DNA of 64,000 nt from Paramyrothecium sp. XJ0827 (GCA_020881915.1 JAJFPB010000003.1:4588001-4652000), one strand, 5' to 3'. Counted from the stretch's first letter, positions 1-11,357 are shown. Made by a program: numbers and translations. The notes: generated by a model not told the origin, from the sequence alone.

Positions 1-2213
1 ATACTGAGTAGGATCATGGAAGTCTCCAGAAACCAGGTGTGTGGTCTGGGTGATCGTAGTGTTGGTAATTTCCGTGCATCCGAACGCTTCAAACAATTGG
101 GAAGAATTGGCGCAGGCTTAGGCTTGTGGCTCATTGTGCTGCTTGAGGACTGCGTTGCGAAAGGCGGTACACGTGTAGGGGCATGGTCTTGGTGAACGCT
201 TGATGAAGACCGCTCTTTAGGGAGCGCATCAATGTCCATCCGGATTGTATTGGGAGGAGAAGGGCCAGTCATGTCCTCAGGGTTATGATCAATTGTTGAC
301 ATTGTCATGGCAAACGTCTGCAATGGATGAGAGTGGTGACCTTCGAGAAGTCAAAAATAAAGATGACGAGCTGGCACACTAGTAAGGACTCAGACCTCAA
401 TGGGCTTCTCTCGGTATATTTGCTCCTTCAGAGCCTTTAAGTTATGCCAAGACTGGGTGGGTTGCCCCTATTAATTGCCATTATCTTCGTTCGTTCGTTT
501 TACAATGTCGGCTCTCATCCTTTTGAGGTTTGGTAGCCCCTTTCTACTTCCCAAAGCAAGATCAGCTCAGATAAAACGCAAGGCGTACACTCAGGCCGCA
601 TATAGAGAAGCTCAGCGCTCTGCAGAGTTGCATGCATGTTGTCGCCGCCGATAATGCAGTGGCGATTGGTTGCCTCGCTACCCAGACACATTGAATGCAA
701 CCCTTGGAGTGGTACGCTCAGCAGCTTGTGGGTGTCGTAAGGGCGGAAAACCTGTCATCGAGACTTCTGCAGTGTTTTAAACATAACCATTACGCCCGCT
801 TGCGCGACTCTTATTTGGGCACAGGTGACCACCTTGTCACTGAGCGTGGATGGGGGCGGATCATAGCCGTACTAAATCAGTCAAGAGTATGCTGCTGGAG
901 ACTAAGCACTAGTTCTAAGGCAATAGCTCAGATGAGGACTTCAAGCCGACCGATGATAAATGCGCATGATGCGTACTCCTTGAAGTCTTTTGTACTGGGG
1001 GCAGCAGAAGACAGTCAGGAGACCTCGGCGTGAGCTCAGGCGCGACGATGCAAACCCCGAGAGCCGACAGGATGAGACCCCGAGAATGCAGACAGCAACA
1101 TCTGCCTTACGAGTCGGAGGAATACCGTGTCTCCAGCCATCCTTCGTTCAAAAGGACCGGGACGACATAATTCAATCATCTTCCTTGGACACGACCTTGC
1201 TTCCCGGAATCGGCGATGCTTCACACGAACATGCTAACTCTGCAAGTATGGTTCACGAGGTTGCTCGTGACGAACCCGACCGATTTGGTGACAGGTTTTC
1301 GACGACCTCGAATCTGGGGTTCGGCGTGTTGGGAACTTTGCCTCTTGTCATGTGCACAACCCGTCGCCCTCGTCCGCCATCTCCTTGTCCCCGACGCCGT
1401 GGACAGGGCTTGCTCCATTAACCACCATGCTCCTTGGGTTGCATTTGCCAAGCTTTCTCAGATAACTTCAATTTGCAACGCCGCACGATGATTGTTGAGA
1501 CGAACATGGACGTCAAACCAGTGAACGTGATGCTATGTTAACAGGCCCGCTGTTTATTAATAATCTTATATTCGCCGAATCTATATTAAGCTCCACGCAG
1601 GAGTTTCTTTCCAGAAGAAAATACTCCTAAGCTAAATAAAAATTATATGAATAATAGAAAAAAGAGTAATGATAAAGATTCAAGTAAATAGAAATATCGT
1701 CTACAAAAAAGAACACATTATTAATGCTCTCCTATATACAGTTACTCACGTGCTAAATAGGTTTGCTATAAAGAAGAAAATGCACTTAACAGACCCAAGG
1801 CAGAGCATCCAGGGAACTAGTAACTAAGCCCCACGAGAATCGAGATATAGGAGAGAGGTGCTTGTCAGGACACTTGAAACGGCGGCTGTTCTAGCCCTAA
1901 GGGCGCAGATAACTGTACATAGAGGCGCTGCTCCCTCGTAGCTAGGGCTCCTCAGATAGTAGTTTACAGTTACTGGACCCCATAGCGCTCTTGGCGGCTT
2001 CTGGAGTATCGTGGAGTGGATAATGTCTCATAATTAGTGCATTTTGTGGAGCAGCTCCCATGACAATCGTGCCCCGCTTATGTGGTGATTTAAGGAAACT
2101 TCATGATGCTACCAGATTCGTCCTCGTAACCTTCATCCTACACAACTGGTCGGCCACTACATTTATCATTGCTTGTCGTGCTTACATTACCCACTCATAA
2201 GTTCCATCAGGAC
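1..2213. other. gene-free stretch
   Basis: No convincing gene is visible. Open frames here are short, overlap on both strands and resemble no family I know. Positions about 1550-1760 are strongly AT-rich. The last few hundred bases must hold the promoter of the thioesterase gene that starts at 2214. Confidence 0.55.
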
Positions 2214-3210
2214 ATGCCTATCTACGCACCCCCCCTCGTTATCCCAGCTCTTGCTCGGCACACGGCCACAGTTGTATTTCTGCATGGCCTTGGTGACAGT
2301 GGCTGGGGCTGGGAGACGGCTGTCCAAAGTTGGAGACGACATCAGCAACTCAAAGAGGTCAAATTTATACTACCCCATGCACCTTCTATTCCCGTTACAG
2401 CAAACGGTGGCTACCGTAAGTTTGACTTAAGTCTTCTTAATTCTTCGTCCAATATTGTTTGGGTCTGAAAACTTTTATGCAGGAATGCCGGCGTGGTTTG
2501 ATATTGTATGTCCTTAATTCCCTGCTCGAGTACAAGGAAAGAAGGCAGTAGATCTAACCCACGCAGAAAGCGTCTGGTGGCAACAGCCTTGAGGTCAAGC
2601 AGAAGTCCCAGGATGAGCATGGTATCCTTGCGACTACCAATTACGTTCATTCTCTCATTCAAGAAGAGATAAATAACGGTATTGCTGCGGATCGTATCGT
2701 ATTAGGCGGGTATGTTGGCGAACCCGTGATATTCGAAAAGTCCCTCGTCCCTGACAAACCATTAGATTCAGCCAAGGCGGGGCCGCGAGTATCTTCGCTG
2801 GACTTACCATGAAAGCTAAGCTAGCCTGTATTCTCGCACTCTCGTCATACCTAGTGCTGGGGGGTCAACAGCTCTCGGCGCATATTCCACAACCTGAACA
2901 CAATAAACAGACACCTATTTTCATGGCTCATGGTGAGGTTGACTCGGTCATTCCTCTGGCGATAGCGAGGCAAAGTCATGAGGAATTGAAGCGCCAAGAC
3001 TACAACACAACCTTCAAGGTGTACCCGTGAGTGTTTTTAGCTCTCTCTTAGCAAGTTTACGCGCCGAAAATAACAACTCATCTCGTCAGGGGAATGCCTC
3101 ACTCAACGTCAGCTCTTGAGATGCGTGATGTTGTTGACTTTCTTAGTGAAACACTCCCCATGGTCAACAAGGGAGTCGATAAGGCGGTGTCCGAAAAGTC
3201 GGAGCTCTGA
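2214..3210 (+). CDS. acyl-protein thioesterase / carboxylesterase (alpha/beta hydrolase)
   Basis: Five exons join cleanly in frame: 2214-2415, 2483-2505, 2567-2709, 2766-3026 and 3090-3210. The product is a cytosolic serine hydrolase of the acyl-protein thioesterase (APT1) family, which removes palmitate from proteins and can cleave lysophospholipids. Near the N-terminus is FLHGLGDSG, the oxyanion-loop region. The nucleophile lies in GGFSQGG, which is assembled across the 2709/2766 junction. The catalytic Asp is in HGEVDSVIP and the His in GMPHS, which follows the last intron. The length (about 249 residues) and the order of the triad match the family. The start at 2214 gives the usual short N-terminus before the HG motif. 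Its neighbour is convergent, with 325 bases between them. The family call is firm; the substrate is not shown by the sequence. Confidence 0.92.
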
Positions 3211-3535
3211 ATATCCTCTAGTGTTCTTCTAACTATTTTAGGACTAATTGTTGGTAGAGAAGGTGTATTTGGGATGTTTATATTGAGGCCGACGGCATAT
3301 AGACCGCAATGACAGTGCTCAGGGGACAGACAACCATGTGCTCGCCATCGTGTCGGGAACCAATCATATCACAAGTAATCCTGATGGTCATGAGAACGCA
3401 TGCTAACAGAGATGCAATTAATCAAGAAGGCAGCCTTTTGACAATGCAACCTGTTGAGATCTTCTGCCCAACGCTACCACGCTCCTGCCACAAGCCATCA
3501 TCTTAATCCTGTAGCAGAAGCTTCCACATGTTGAT
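3211..3535. other. convergent intergenic region
   Basis: This is 3' sequence between the plus-strand thioesterase and the minus-strand membrane protein. I see no gene in it. Confidence 0.6.
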
Positions 3536-5491
3536 TCATCCAATCAAGAGAGGTATCAAGCCTGTAATAGCCGCACAAGACAGAAAAGCTGGGCTTGTCA
3601 AGAAAGGCCAAGCATTGTAATTTGCCACTAGGCCAGCCGCAGTTTTGGTTTCGGAGCCAACTGCGTCGCTTGACACCACAGCCACAATTATGCTACTGAA
3701 GGTATAGACGAGAACGACAGGCCGTTTGAGCCATTTCAAGTGGTCTTGACAAACAAATTTCATTATGACAAGCCACACATCTCTCGTCAATCGAGCCCAG
3801 AGGATGAGCGTGAAACCAACAGCCATCACGAGTGGGAACATGTTGGCCGCATGGGTCACACCCAGGTAACCATTGGCCACAATGAACACAGCGGAGATGA
3901 AAAGCTGGCTGGTGGCGAAGACAGTTGTAATGCTTGTGTAACGTGCAGGGGAATCTTCCCTCAATGGATCAACCGTGAGGCGAATGGCTGAATTCCCCGC
4001 GCAGGCTACAACCCCTGCAGCATTGATGTCGAGTATCTTGGAAGTAATCGTGCCGACCAAGATTAAATATAAAGTCAGGTTCATTAGTGAAGCGAGACAT
4101 TGGACGGGTGGATACAAAGGTTGGCCATCTTTGTTCCGCTTGGAACCACAGCAGCCTCCGAAGTAGCAACCAATACGGCCAAGCGCTTCGCCAAGTGGAA
4201 GACTCAAGAGTGTAGAGGCTAACAATGCCCTCCTTCCAACCAATGGGCTCGATATCGGTCCAAACATCAGCCAGGAAGCGGAGAAGAGCAGTCCGCCTTG
4301 GATGGATATTCCGTTTAAGGAACAATGCTGCTCAATGATCCTTTTGAAGCTAATATAGAACCTAGCTACTAAGGGAGGAAAGAATGCGGACGTTTCTTTT
4401 CCAACAGAATCCTTAGCGCTGCTTTCAACTGCCATTTTGTTTTGCTGTAGCTCAAAATTGGTTTGGATTGCCTTCCATGAGACAGTCATCAGAGTGTTTG
4501 TGAGCTTGGCTCCAACTAGTCCAGCTAGAACTGCTCCGAGGCCTGAGCTGGTTAGAGAGCGCAACTCAGGCGCAGAGATCGGTTGATTGCGTATCATGCA
4601 GTAGAATATGGCGGAAGAAGTCTGTGTCGCTACCATGGAAAGGCCCAGTACAACTCTAAAAATCGATATGCGTGATTTGCTGCCCAGGACGAAATGCGCC
4701 GGTCTGGTCCAGTTCACTTTGACAAGGCCCGTATCAAGCATTTGCATAAAGGACAATCTTACAAGCCAACCGCAGTAGAACACAATGGCTGCAATATAAG
4801 CCTGCTCTGACTTGGCTGTAGTGGGCACCATGGCAGACAGTGTCACCACAATTGCGGGCACCGCGCGAAAGGCCACAAGAGCAATCGCGTTTGCAGATGC
4901 CACTACTGTATAAGCTCGAGAGCCGTTAAGATGTAGACCGTGAAACTTGAACACAGCGACCGTGTCGGAAAAGAGCTCGGTCACGAGGCCGGCATATATA
5001 AGGTAGAGCGGCCTGCGCGGCAGGTTGCTGAGCATGATCAAAGCAAGAGAGCTCAGTGACAGGATATGATGGTTGACGTAGGCTGATGAGTGACGGAGCA
5101 GTGGTAATTCAGACATCCAAAGGATGCCTCGCGAACCGACGCAGACCTTCCCAGCAGGAGACATGGCCGGCATGGTACTCGGTCTGTCCGTGTTGGCGGG
5201 TGTTGACGCATACGCCTCAATACAGAACGGCACTGTCACGATGGTCATCAAAAAGCCCACAGGAAAAACAAAATAAGCCCTGAGCTTCCATCTGGAATCA
5301 TTTTTCAAGCGATCATAAAAGGCACGGTTCCTCCAGAAGATGATACCCCTGACCAGAGCTCTCACGACCTGGTAACCAACCAAGCCTGCAAGACCGTATT
5401 GGAGATCCCGCGGCAGCGGCACCAAGATTGAATCCATGCCAATCGCAGCACCGCAAAAAGGGTTGAGATTGCAAAGCTGTATTCTTGACAT
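3536..5491 (-). CDS. polytopic membrane protein: TLC-like domain joined to Lgt-like domain
   Basis: A single uninterrupted frame of 651 residues with about 14 hydrophobic segments. The N-terminal part (about 45-260) resembles the TLC fold of ceramide synthases, TRAM and CLN8: a His pair at 141-142 in a hydrophobic helix, then a TELFSD element near 171-176 that resembles the family's E-L-S motif, and an Arg-containing helix near 209. The second part (about 275-575) resembles bacterial prolipoprotein diacylglyceryl transferase (Lgt). It has a GAKL helix near 327-330, IQGG at 397-400, GRIGCYFGGCC at 438-448, PPVQ at 461-464 and paired Arg residues near 504 and 511. Bacterial Lgt carries His in its HGG motif, and Gln is found here. 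Lgt moves diacylglycerol from phosphatidylglycerol to a lipobox Cys in bacteria; a fungal role is unknown. I infer a lipid-handling membrane enzyme. Met 20 is an alternative start. Confidence 0.82.
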   Translation of the reverse strand: MSRIQLCNLNPFCGAAIGMDSILVPLPRDLQYGLAGLVGYQVVRALVRGIIFWRNRAFYDRLKNDSRWKLRAYFVFPVGFLMTIVTVPFCIEAYASTPANTDRPSTMPAMSPAGKVCVGSRGILWMSELPLLRHSSAYVNHHILSLSSLALIMLSNLPRRPLYLIYAGLVTELFSDTVAVFKFHGLHLNGSRAYTVVASANAIALVAFRAVPAIVVTLSAMVPTTAKSEQAYIAAIVFYCGWLVRLSFMQMLDTGLVKVNWTRPAHFVLGSKSRISIFRVVLGLSMVATQTSSAIFYCMIRNQPISAPELRSLTSSGLGAVLAGLVGAKLTNTLMTVSWKAIQTNFELQQNKMAVESSAKDSVGKETSAFFPPLVARFYISFKRIIEQHCSLNGISIQGGLLFSASWLMFGPISSPLVGRRALLASTLLSLPLGEALGRIGCYFGGCCGSKRNKDGQPLYPPVQCLASLMNLTLYLILVGTITSKILDINAAGVVACAGNSAIRLTVDPLREDSPARYTSITTVFATSQLFISAVFIVANGYLGVTHAANMFPLVMAVGFTLILWARLTRDVWLVIMKFVCQDHLKWLKRPVVLVYTFSSIIVAVVSSDAVGSETKTAAGLVANYNAWPFLTSPAFLSCAAITGLIPLLIG

Positions 5492-5794
5492 AAACTTGTG
5501 GCCGCGAGTTTAACTACACGTTTCCCGCAAGGTAATGCTTAGGGTTAATAGTTAGACCAAGTCTAGGAAGTAGTCATGGAAAGAGGAAACGATTGAAAAG
5601 CGATGGCATGAGTCAAAGTGGCTAGAACAACTTACCAAGTGCTTTACTTAATGACCAAACTTTTCTAATCGCGCAGTCGGCTGGTGAGCACTCTTGCTAT
5701 TTTTCTTGTATAGGTCTTCAAGAACTTGAAATTGCATGAAGCATAGAGAATTGATAGTTCTTTCCAGGTCTAACTAGCAAGGAAGGAAAAAAGG
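5492..5794. other. intergenic, probable promoter of the TLC/Lgt-like gene
   Basis: AT-rich DNA without a gene, upstream of the minus-strand start at 5491. I see no clear motif. Confidence 0.4.
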
Positions 5795-6300
5795 CTATTG
5801 AACGATTTGGCCCTGAAGGAAATGTTTTTTGTACTTCAATGCTGTGTTCCTTGAAACTGGAAATCTTTGCATATAATTCTCTAGACCCAATTTGTTGTCA
5901 TATGCGAAATGAAAGAGATCCTTTTTGGAAGTAATGCCGACAGCCCTAAGCAATCTAACTGCATTGAGCAAACTTTCGTCAGACCTAGCTACTATGCCTT
6001 GCTGAGATTTTATTAATCCTTCTTTTAAAATGGCTCCTTTTGGGAAAATTTCCAGTTTGCCTTTGCGTGAAAATCTAGCGCTTACTAGAGTCACGCTAAT
6101 AAGCTTACCTTTGGCTCTGCAACCTTTCCCAAATCACTAGCTTTCCCCGAGCTAACAGTTGTAGCGGGGAGAGCTTAGTTTGTGTTTGGACTTCTTCCAA
6201 GAGTTTTCTTAGTTGATCGACTTGCTTAGCTCCTGTCTTGTGTTATGACCATATGCCAAAGCGTTTCACCTCGCGAAGTCAGGAGATGTCTTAAAGTCAT
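5795..6300 (-). CDS. small unknown protein, tentative three-exon model
   Basis: The open frame 5795-6074 is extended by two upstream exons that keep the frame: 6109-6232 and 6270-6300, with an ATG at 6300. The spliced product has 144 residues, is rich in Lys, Gln and Leu, and contains a probable helical stretch (QLRKLLEEVQTQTKL). The donors look normal (GTGAAA, GTAAGC). The second intron is only 34 nt, which is short even for a fungus, so this junction is the weak point. I recognise no domain, signal peptide or membrane segment. It could be a young or lineage-restricted gene, or the 3' part of a larger decayed gene in this AT-rich region. Confidence 0.3.
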
Positions 6301-6930
6301 GGAAAATATCAGCTATTGTACTATGATTTGACTTTTATGCTATGGGAGGGTTCTACTTACATGTAAGGAGCAGCCAATATCATGTTACACAAGTAGAAAA
6401 GGCCTTTTGTCGGCGTACGTTGTTAGTGACTGTGAGTGAATTGTGTGGACTTCTGCTCTCGGCGGAACCTACTCATCTCCATCAAATCAACCTTTTGCAT
6501 CTTAAACCCCTCTGAGGACAGATACGAAAGAAACTTTAGTAGTAATCAACCTGGTTTTGTTAGTCCAGCACATCCCACGATCTACAAGTGTGCTTTCAGC
6601 GTGCTTTGGAATTCTGCAGGTGATTTTCATTCGACCTCCATCTCAGCAAAGCGCTGAGGCAGATCTGTTGAAGGGAGGGGGATGGGGAGGGGTGGATGTG
6701 AATAAGGAGGGCATTTCTAGTATAGCCACCAGATCGCCGTTCCAGAACTTGAGAAAGTTGTTCATCACAGATAAAACCAAGTAACTTTGTTCTCGGTCAG
6801 AGATTCCACGTTTTCATTAGCTTCTTATCCGAGAAAAGGAAAGGGAGGAAAAGCGTGTCTTTTTGGGTCGTGAGACCTCATTTTGTTTGCACAGCCCTAT
6901 CCTACGGCGGCCTCCGAGTGCCAACTCTTA
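6301..6930. other. gene-free stretch
   Basis: Only short frames are found, none with family resemblance. A G-rich run lies near 6670-6695. Confidence 0.45.
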
Positions 6931-6934
6931 ACAT

Positions 6935-7470
6935 GATGCAGGCCCAGACAACCCACGACCTCAATTTCTCCATCAAGATGGAGTCGGAGAATTACCAAAT
7001 TCAAGCATAGGAAGAACCTGTTGGACTAACATGCCCAGCTACTCCGCCAAACCATCTCATTCTTAGAAGAGCCAGAACTTTGCGAATGGTCGCCGCCATC
7101 CTCGTCTGCTCCTCCAATCCTTGGGATTGTAGACCAGACGCGGAAAAGCTTACTGATAGATTTCAAGGATCTCTTCAGCCGGGCATAGGGCCTATCATCA
7201 CAGTGCCTGGAAGGGACAAACATGATAATGAACACGACTATGCTCGCCGAGTCGCAGAAATCCATACGCCAGGGCGAGTATCTCACGCGACTGACTATGC
7301 TCGCCTATTTGTCCTTACCCTTGTCATTCACCACTAGTTTATTTGTTATGAATTTCAAGCAAGTAGGCACTGGGGAGCTCGATATTTGGTGGTTCTGTAT
7401 GGTCCTCGTTCCGGTTATCCTCCGATCAGGCGTAATTTGCCACGGGCACATTGTGCCCAGAAGCCACCGA
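6935..7470 (+). pseudogene. relic of a CorA-type membrane protein
   Basis: Pieces of a fungal CorA/ZntB-like protein can be read. The first, at 6938-7007, is a soluble-domain segment (AQTTHDLNFSIKMES) that ends at TAG 7008-7010. The second, at 7039-7185, leads to an in-frame TAG at 7186-7188. The third runs on in that same frame to about 7430 with the membrane part: TMLAYLSLPLSFTTSLF, then a MNF element and a second hydrophobic helix after GELDIWW. CorA channels carry Mg2+ through a pore marked by Gly-Met-Asn; here the Gly is Val. An intron could account for the first interruption, but the stop at 7186 has no obvious splice escape. Another coding-like stretch without known family follows at about 7495-7650. 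I infer a decayed gene. Confidence 0.5.
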
Positions 7471-8525
7471 CCTTCCAATAAATAAAGAACTGCAATCTTC
7501 AACACTGCTCTTTGAAGAGATTGTAGCTTTAGCCAGAGCAAAAGATGTTATCGACCCATTAGTCAAAATGAAATCCCATGTCTATCGATACTTACCTCCC
7601 CCATATGTCGAGCATCAAAATCGACGAGAGATCAGGTTTTGTTGTAGCTGACGTACCCAGGCACTATCTCAGAGTACAATGCCCTAACGCAAGATGAGAG
7701 CCTGGCGGCCTCAATCTTGTTTCCCATCGCTTCTAAACATAGAGCTTTATTGTAGGTTCTGGCAGTCTCAGGGGTCTACGCTGATGAATGGCTTTCGAAT
7801 ATGCGGAGTGCTTAATCAAAATCAGACCTAATTTCATGCAGGCAAAAAGACTTTAGTGCGTTGGGGGGCAAGATAAACCCAGCACGCGAGATGTAGCTGT
7901 CCAGACAGACTGATTCATTTTGCTCAGCACTACTCACATCCAGGACCTCACCTACCTTAACATCAGTGACCCCTCGCGGCATCTAATAACAACAGTTATA
8001 GGCAGACAGCGGAAGAGTTCTTGCCTCCCAATGCGCTTGACTTCTCTCCACAACCCCTTCTGCCTGCGTTTGGTGAGTTGAAGTCAGCATTAGGGCTCAA
8101 GTACCGTAGAGAGTGGGCGAAAGATATTTGTCTATGGAGTGAAAGGAGGTGAAGAGCCAACCAACCAAAAAGGGGAGGAAAAAGATCTGATGTTACTAAC
8201 TCGCAGTGGATTCGTTGAAGATATCCTGTTGTGATTGGTCTTCCATGGATTTCTTGATCCACAGACAAATACGAATCTTTCGAATTTTCAACGGTGAGAG
8301 AGGAGAATTAATCACGCCTAATTTCGGGATCTCGCCGGAAATCGCTTATTACTCGGATTCGGCTTTGACATACTAATTTCAAGTTCGTCGGTTGCCAAGA
8401 GTCCCTTTCTAGCTCTTTATAGAAAGGCCGCCATGTAGGGCTGGGTTAAACCTAGCACAAATTAGTGCACAAAGTCAACGTTCGTAGCTAAACCGGGGTG
8501 CGGTAGTATGTTTTCGGTCACGCCG

Positions 8526-8572
8526 ATCAGTAATACAGACACTGACCCCATCAGTAACACAGACAACTGACC
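8526..8572. repeat. short direct tandem repeat, two units
   Basis: The unit ATCAGTAAYACAGACA(A)CTGACC occurs at 8526-8547 and again at 8550-8572. The copies differ by one substitution and one inserted A. No coding context is apparent. Confidence 0.7.
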
Positions 8573-9251
8573 ATATTTATACCACTTTGGGCTACTGTGA
8601 CAGGAAAACGGTATGCACCATGCATAATTATCTTCGTATTAGTGCAAACCCGGCCTGAGACGCTGAACATGCTAGACCATTCCAGACTGTACAACGTTTC
8701 CTCATCGCCTCAAGACATAGTCTCCACTACATATCGAGAAGTAGGAAGTTTTTGCACGTTCTCATGATGCTCTGCGCGATACCTAAGCCAAGTGCCGTCG
8801 TTTTACACTGTCGTTGCACTTTATCCGATGGGCACAGCGGTGGGGCATAATTTAATGAACTTGAAGTTGTAGTAAGTCGATATTGGGGTTTCAAGGAGCC
8901 AGGGTCATATGAGAGGGTCTTTGTAAGAAGAAAGAGATGAAAGAAGAAATAACCGGACTCCACTGAAGTGCCGAGCTAGAGAATACCGTATTGAGCTAGA
9001 AAATAGTTCTCCCTGACTAGGCTAGTTGAAATGTCAACCTGAATGATGCCAACCACTTTGGGCCCAAAGAACATACCCTTAGTCCCAGAATTGAGTAGCT
9101 ATCTACACGCTTTTACACGATGAACCAAGGGCAGTATGCATGCATTGCCACCGTTGTTGGCGCCGACGAATCCGGGGCTTGAGACGACGACTTACCCTCG
9201 ATATATCGTGACAACTTGCTCAGCCGGAGGAGAAATAGAGGCGGCCAAAAG

Positions 9252-9257
9252 TATAAA
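9252..9257 (+). promoter_or_regulatory. TATA-like element upstream of the NLP-type gene
   Basis: TATAAA lies about 140 bases before the ATG at 9399 and fits a core promoter for that gene. This is a positional inference only. Confidence 0.4.
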
Positions 9258-9398
9258 GGGCTCATAACCTTCCTCCAAGAGTTTGAATGTCGATTAGTAC
9301 ACTCATTCATTCCATTCCAATAGGCATTTCAACTTTCATCATCGACACTCACTAAAGCGTGAGCTCGCTGTCCACGAACACACACATTCTTCATCATC

Positions 9399-10178
9399 AT
9401 GTATCTGAGCAGCTTGATTCCACTCCTCGGCTTTGCCGTTCTCGGCAGCACTTCTCCCCTCGGGCTCGAGACACGTCAGATTCGAACGGCCAATCATGAC
9501 TCCCTCAACCCGGTCCAAGACACCATCCAAGGCGGCAATATTGGCCGTGCAATCCGCATGTTCCAGCCGGTACTCCATGTCGCGTCCGGTTGTCAGCCAT
9601 ACACTGCGGTCACTCCTGCGGGTGTCATTAGGTAATTATTCAGTGCAACTGCTCGGTATCAGTGAGCTGACAAGTTCTGCCTTAGTGCTAGCCTAAACAT
9701 CGGTGGCGCTATTGACGGCAGCTGCAGAGACAGGAATAAGGGCCAGACATACGCTCGTGCCAAGGTCGTGAGCAGCACCAGACTTGCCATTTTATACGCC
9801 TGGTACTTTCCCAAGGACCAAGTCTTAAACGGCAGCGGAGGGCACTCAAATGATTGGGAGGGTGTTGTTGTGTTCATTGATAATTTCAACGCTCAGACGC
9901 CCACCCTCTTCTCCGCAGCAGCATCGGGCCATGGGGACTGGAAGAAAACCAGAACACCGCAGATGCGCGACAGGAACGTTATGGCCGAATATTACGCCTT
10001 TCTGGGCACCCACGAGATACAGTTCAAGACCAGCCCCGGCAGGAGCTATTGGATCTATGACTGGGATGCCATGACCCCGGCCGCAAAGAGCAGCCTCGAG
10101 GGTTTTAATTTCGGCTCGGCAAACGTCCCCTTCATCAACCGCAACTTCGACCGGAACATCAACGAGGCAACCATTTAA
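9399..10178 (+). CDS. secreted necrosis-inducing NPP1-like (NLP) family protein, variant heptapeptide
   Basis: Two exons, 9399-9631 and 9686-10178, give 241 residues. The N-terminus is a signal peptide (hydrophobic stretch LIPLLGFAVLGS). Two Cys, in SGCQPY and GSCRDR, match the disulphide of type 1 NLPs. The core keeps the AWYFPKDQ strand and the DWEGVVVF metal-site region. NLPs are secreted proteins that bind plant sphingolipids; some damage plant cells and many do not. The signature heptapeptide is at residues 130-136. Its third and fourth positions, normally Arg and His, are Ser and Asn here, so the usual activity may be weak or absent. The frame is otherwise intact and the length is normal. 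A TATA-like site lies at 9252. The family call is firm; activity is not established. Confidence 0.9.
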
Positions 10179-11357
10179 CAGATTCCTGTAATTTCAGGAC
10201 GGGGGCCTTTCATCCTGTAAAGCTGAGGATCTCCTTGCTTTGACTGCGAGTGGCCCGCCGTCATTGCGCTCACTACTTTCTCTTGTCTATGTGGCAAAAT
10301 TTTCAAAGAATAGAAGTACAAGATAGTTTTCTGGCCTTGAAAGCTCTTCCTCAAGGATTTGACATAGCGTACAGACATTAATTTTCCATCACAATTCACC
10401 GATTCCTTAGCTTCCCGAGTTTCATACGTGAATTCCTGCGTGACAATTGAAAATGTGAAGCAAATCATGTTCCATAGATATCAGCTCGCCGATGAACTTT
10501 TCATACCAAGCCAAGTGCCAAAATACAATAATCCGAAAACGCTCATCGCGAAGGAGATGTTGATGCCCATCAGCTCAGCTTATGAGTTTGAGTTTTGCCG
10601 GCTGCTGAGCGCACTGGAGGTGATTTCAAGGCCGATCGTAGACGCTAAGGTCTTGTTGAAAGAGCGAGGACATGATGTCCACGCGTACTCGAGTGCTATG
10701 CGTCTGGGTTGGCGATGAGCTGTTTCATTCTTTCAGGGTGCTCCGCAGGCAGTGGCCCACCCACATTGCCAACGACTTTCATTGCCCAACCAAAGATGTA
10801 ATAGCACGCCAAGCGAAGGAAATGACAAACAGCATCAAAGTGCAGTAGATGTCGTCAACGCAAGGTTATTTACGCAAGCAGTCGGCTTCCGTTCATTTGT
10901 TCAACTACCCTGCATTCAGATCAAGTACGGCCGTCTCCGCTAGTAACATAACACTATTGAACCGGTGAAATCTATACATAAGAGAGCAAATTGAGTCACT
11001 TTATTCTGTGATCCGTAATACCATCTCACCCCGCACGTACCCGTTCAACCTGTAGCCGTGTGGGAACGGAGGAGGCTGCGACACGATGTAGTTCGCGCAT
11101 AGAAACATTAAAGAGCAGCACGGGGCTTTCAGCACGCGCCCTCATGAACGCAGGACTGGGATCTCGAGGCGGGCCATGTTCGAGATGACCAAGGCTTTGC
11201 ATATTATGTTGTCGTCGCTGTTGTTGCGTGATCGCTTGACCCTGCGTGGGAAACGGAAAGCTGAGTTCTATGCTTAAATTTAGTATTCGTTGGCAGGAGT
11301 CATGAGAAAGGGATTTTCTAACGTCTAGTATGCTGAACCAAGCCAAGGATAAACTGG
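10179..11357. other. gene-free stretch
   Basis: No supported gene. The longest frame (plus strand, 10428-10718, 96 codons) shows no domain and no splice-linked partner. Confidence 0.5.

Larger units (their letters stand above)
7471..9398. other. gene-free stretch with coding-like scraps
   Basis: No complete gene is visible. Two stretches read like old exons on the plus strand: about 7495-7650 (contains KMKSHVYRYLPPPY) and about 8000-8150 (contains LPPNALDFSPQPLLPAF, then a Trp-containing stretch). I cannot place either in a family, and stops follow quickly. The end of the interval is the promoter of the NLP-type gene. Confidence 0.4.
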
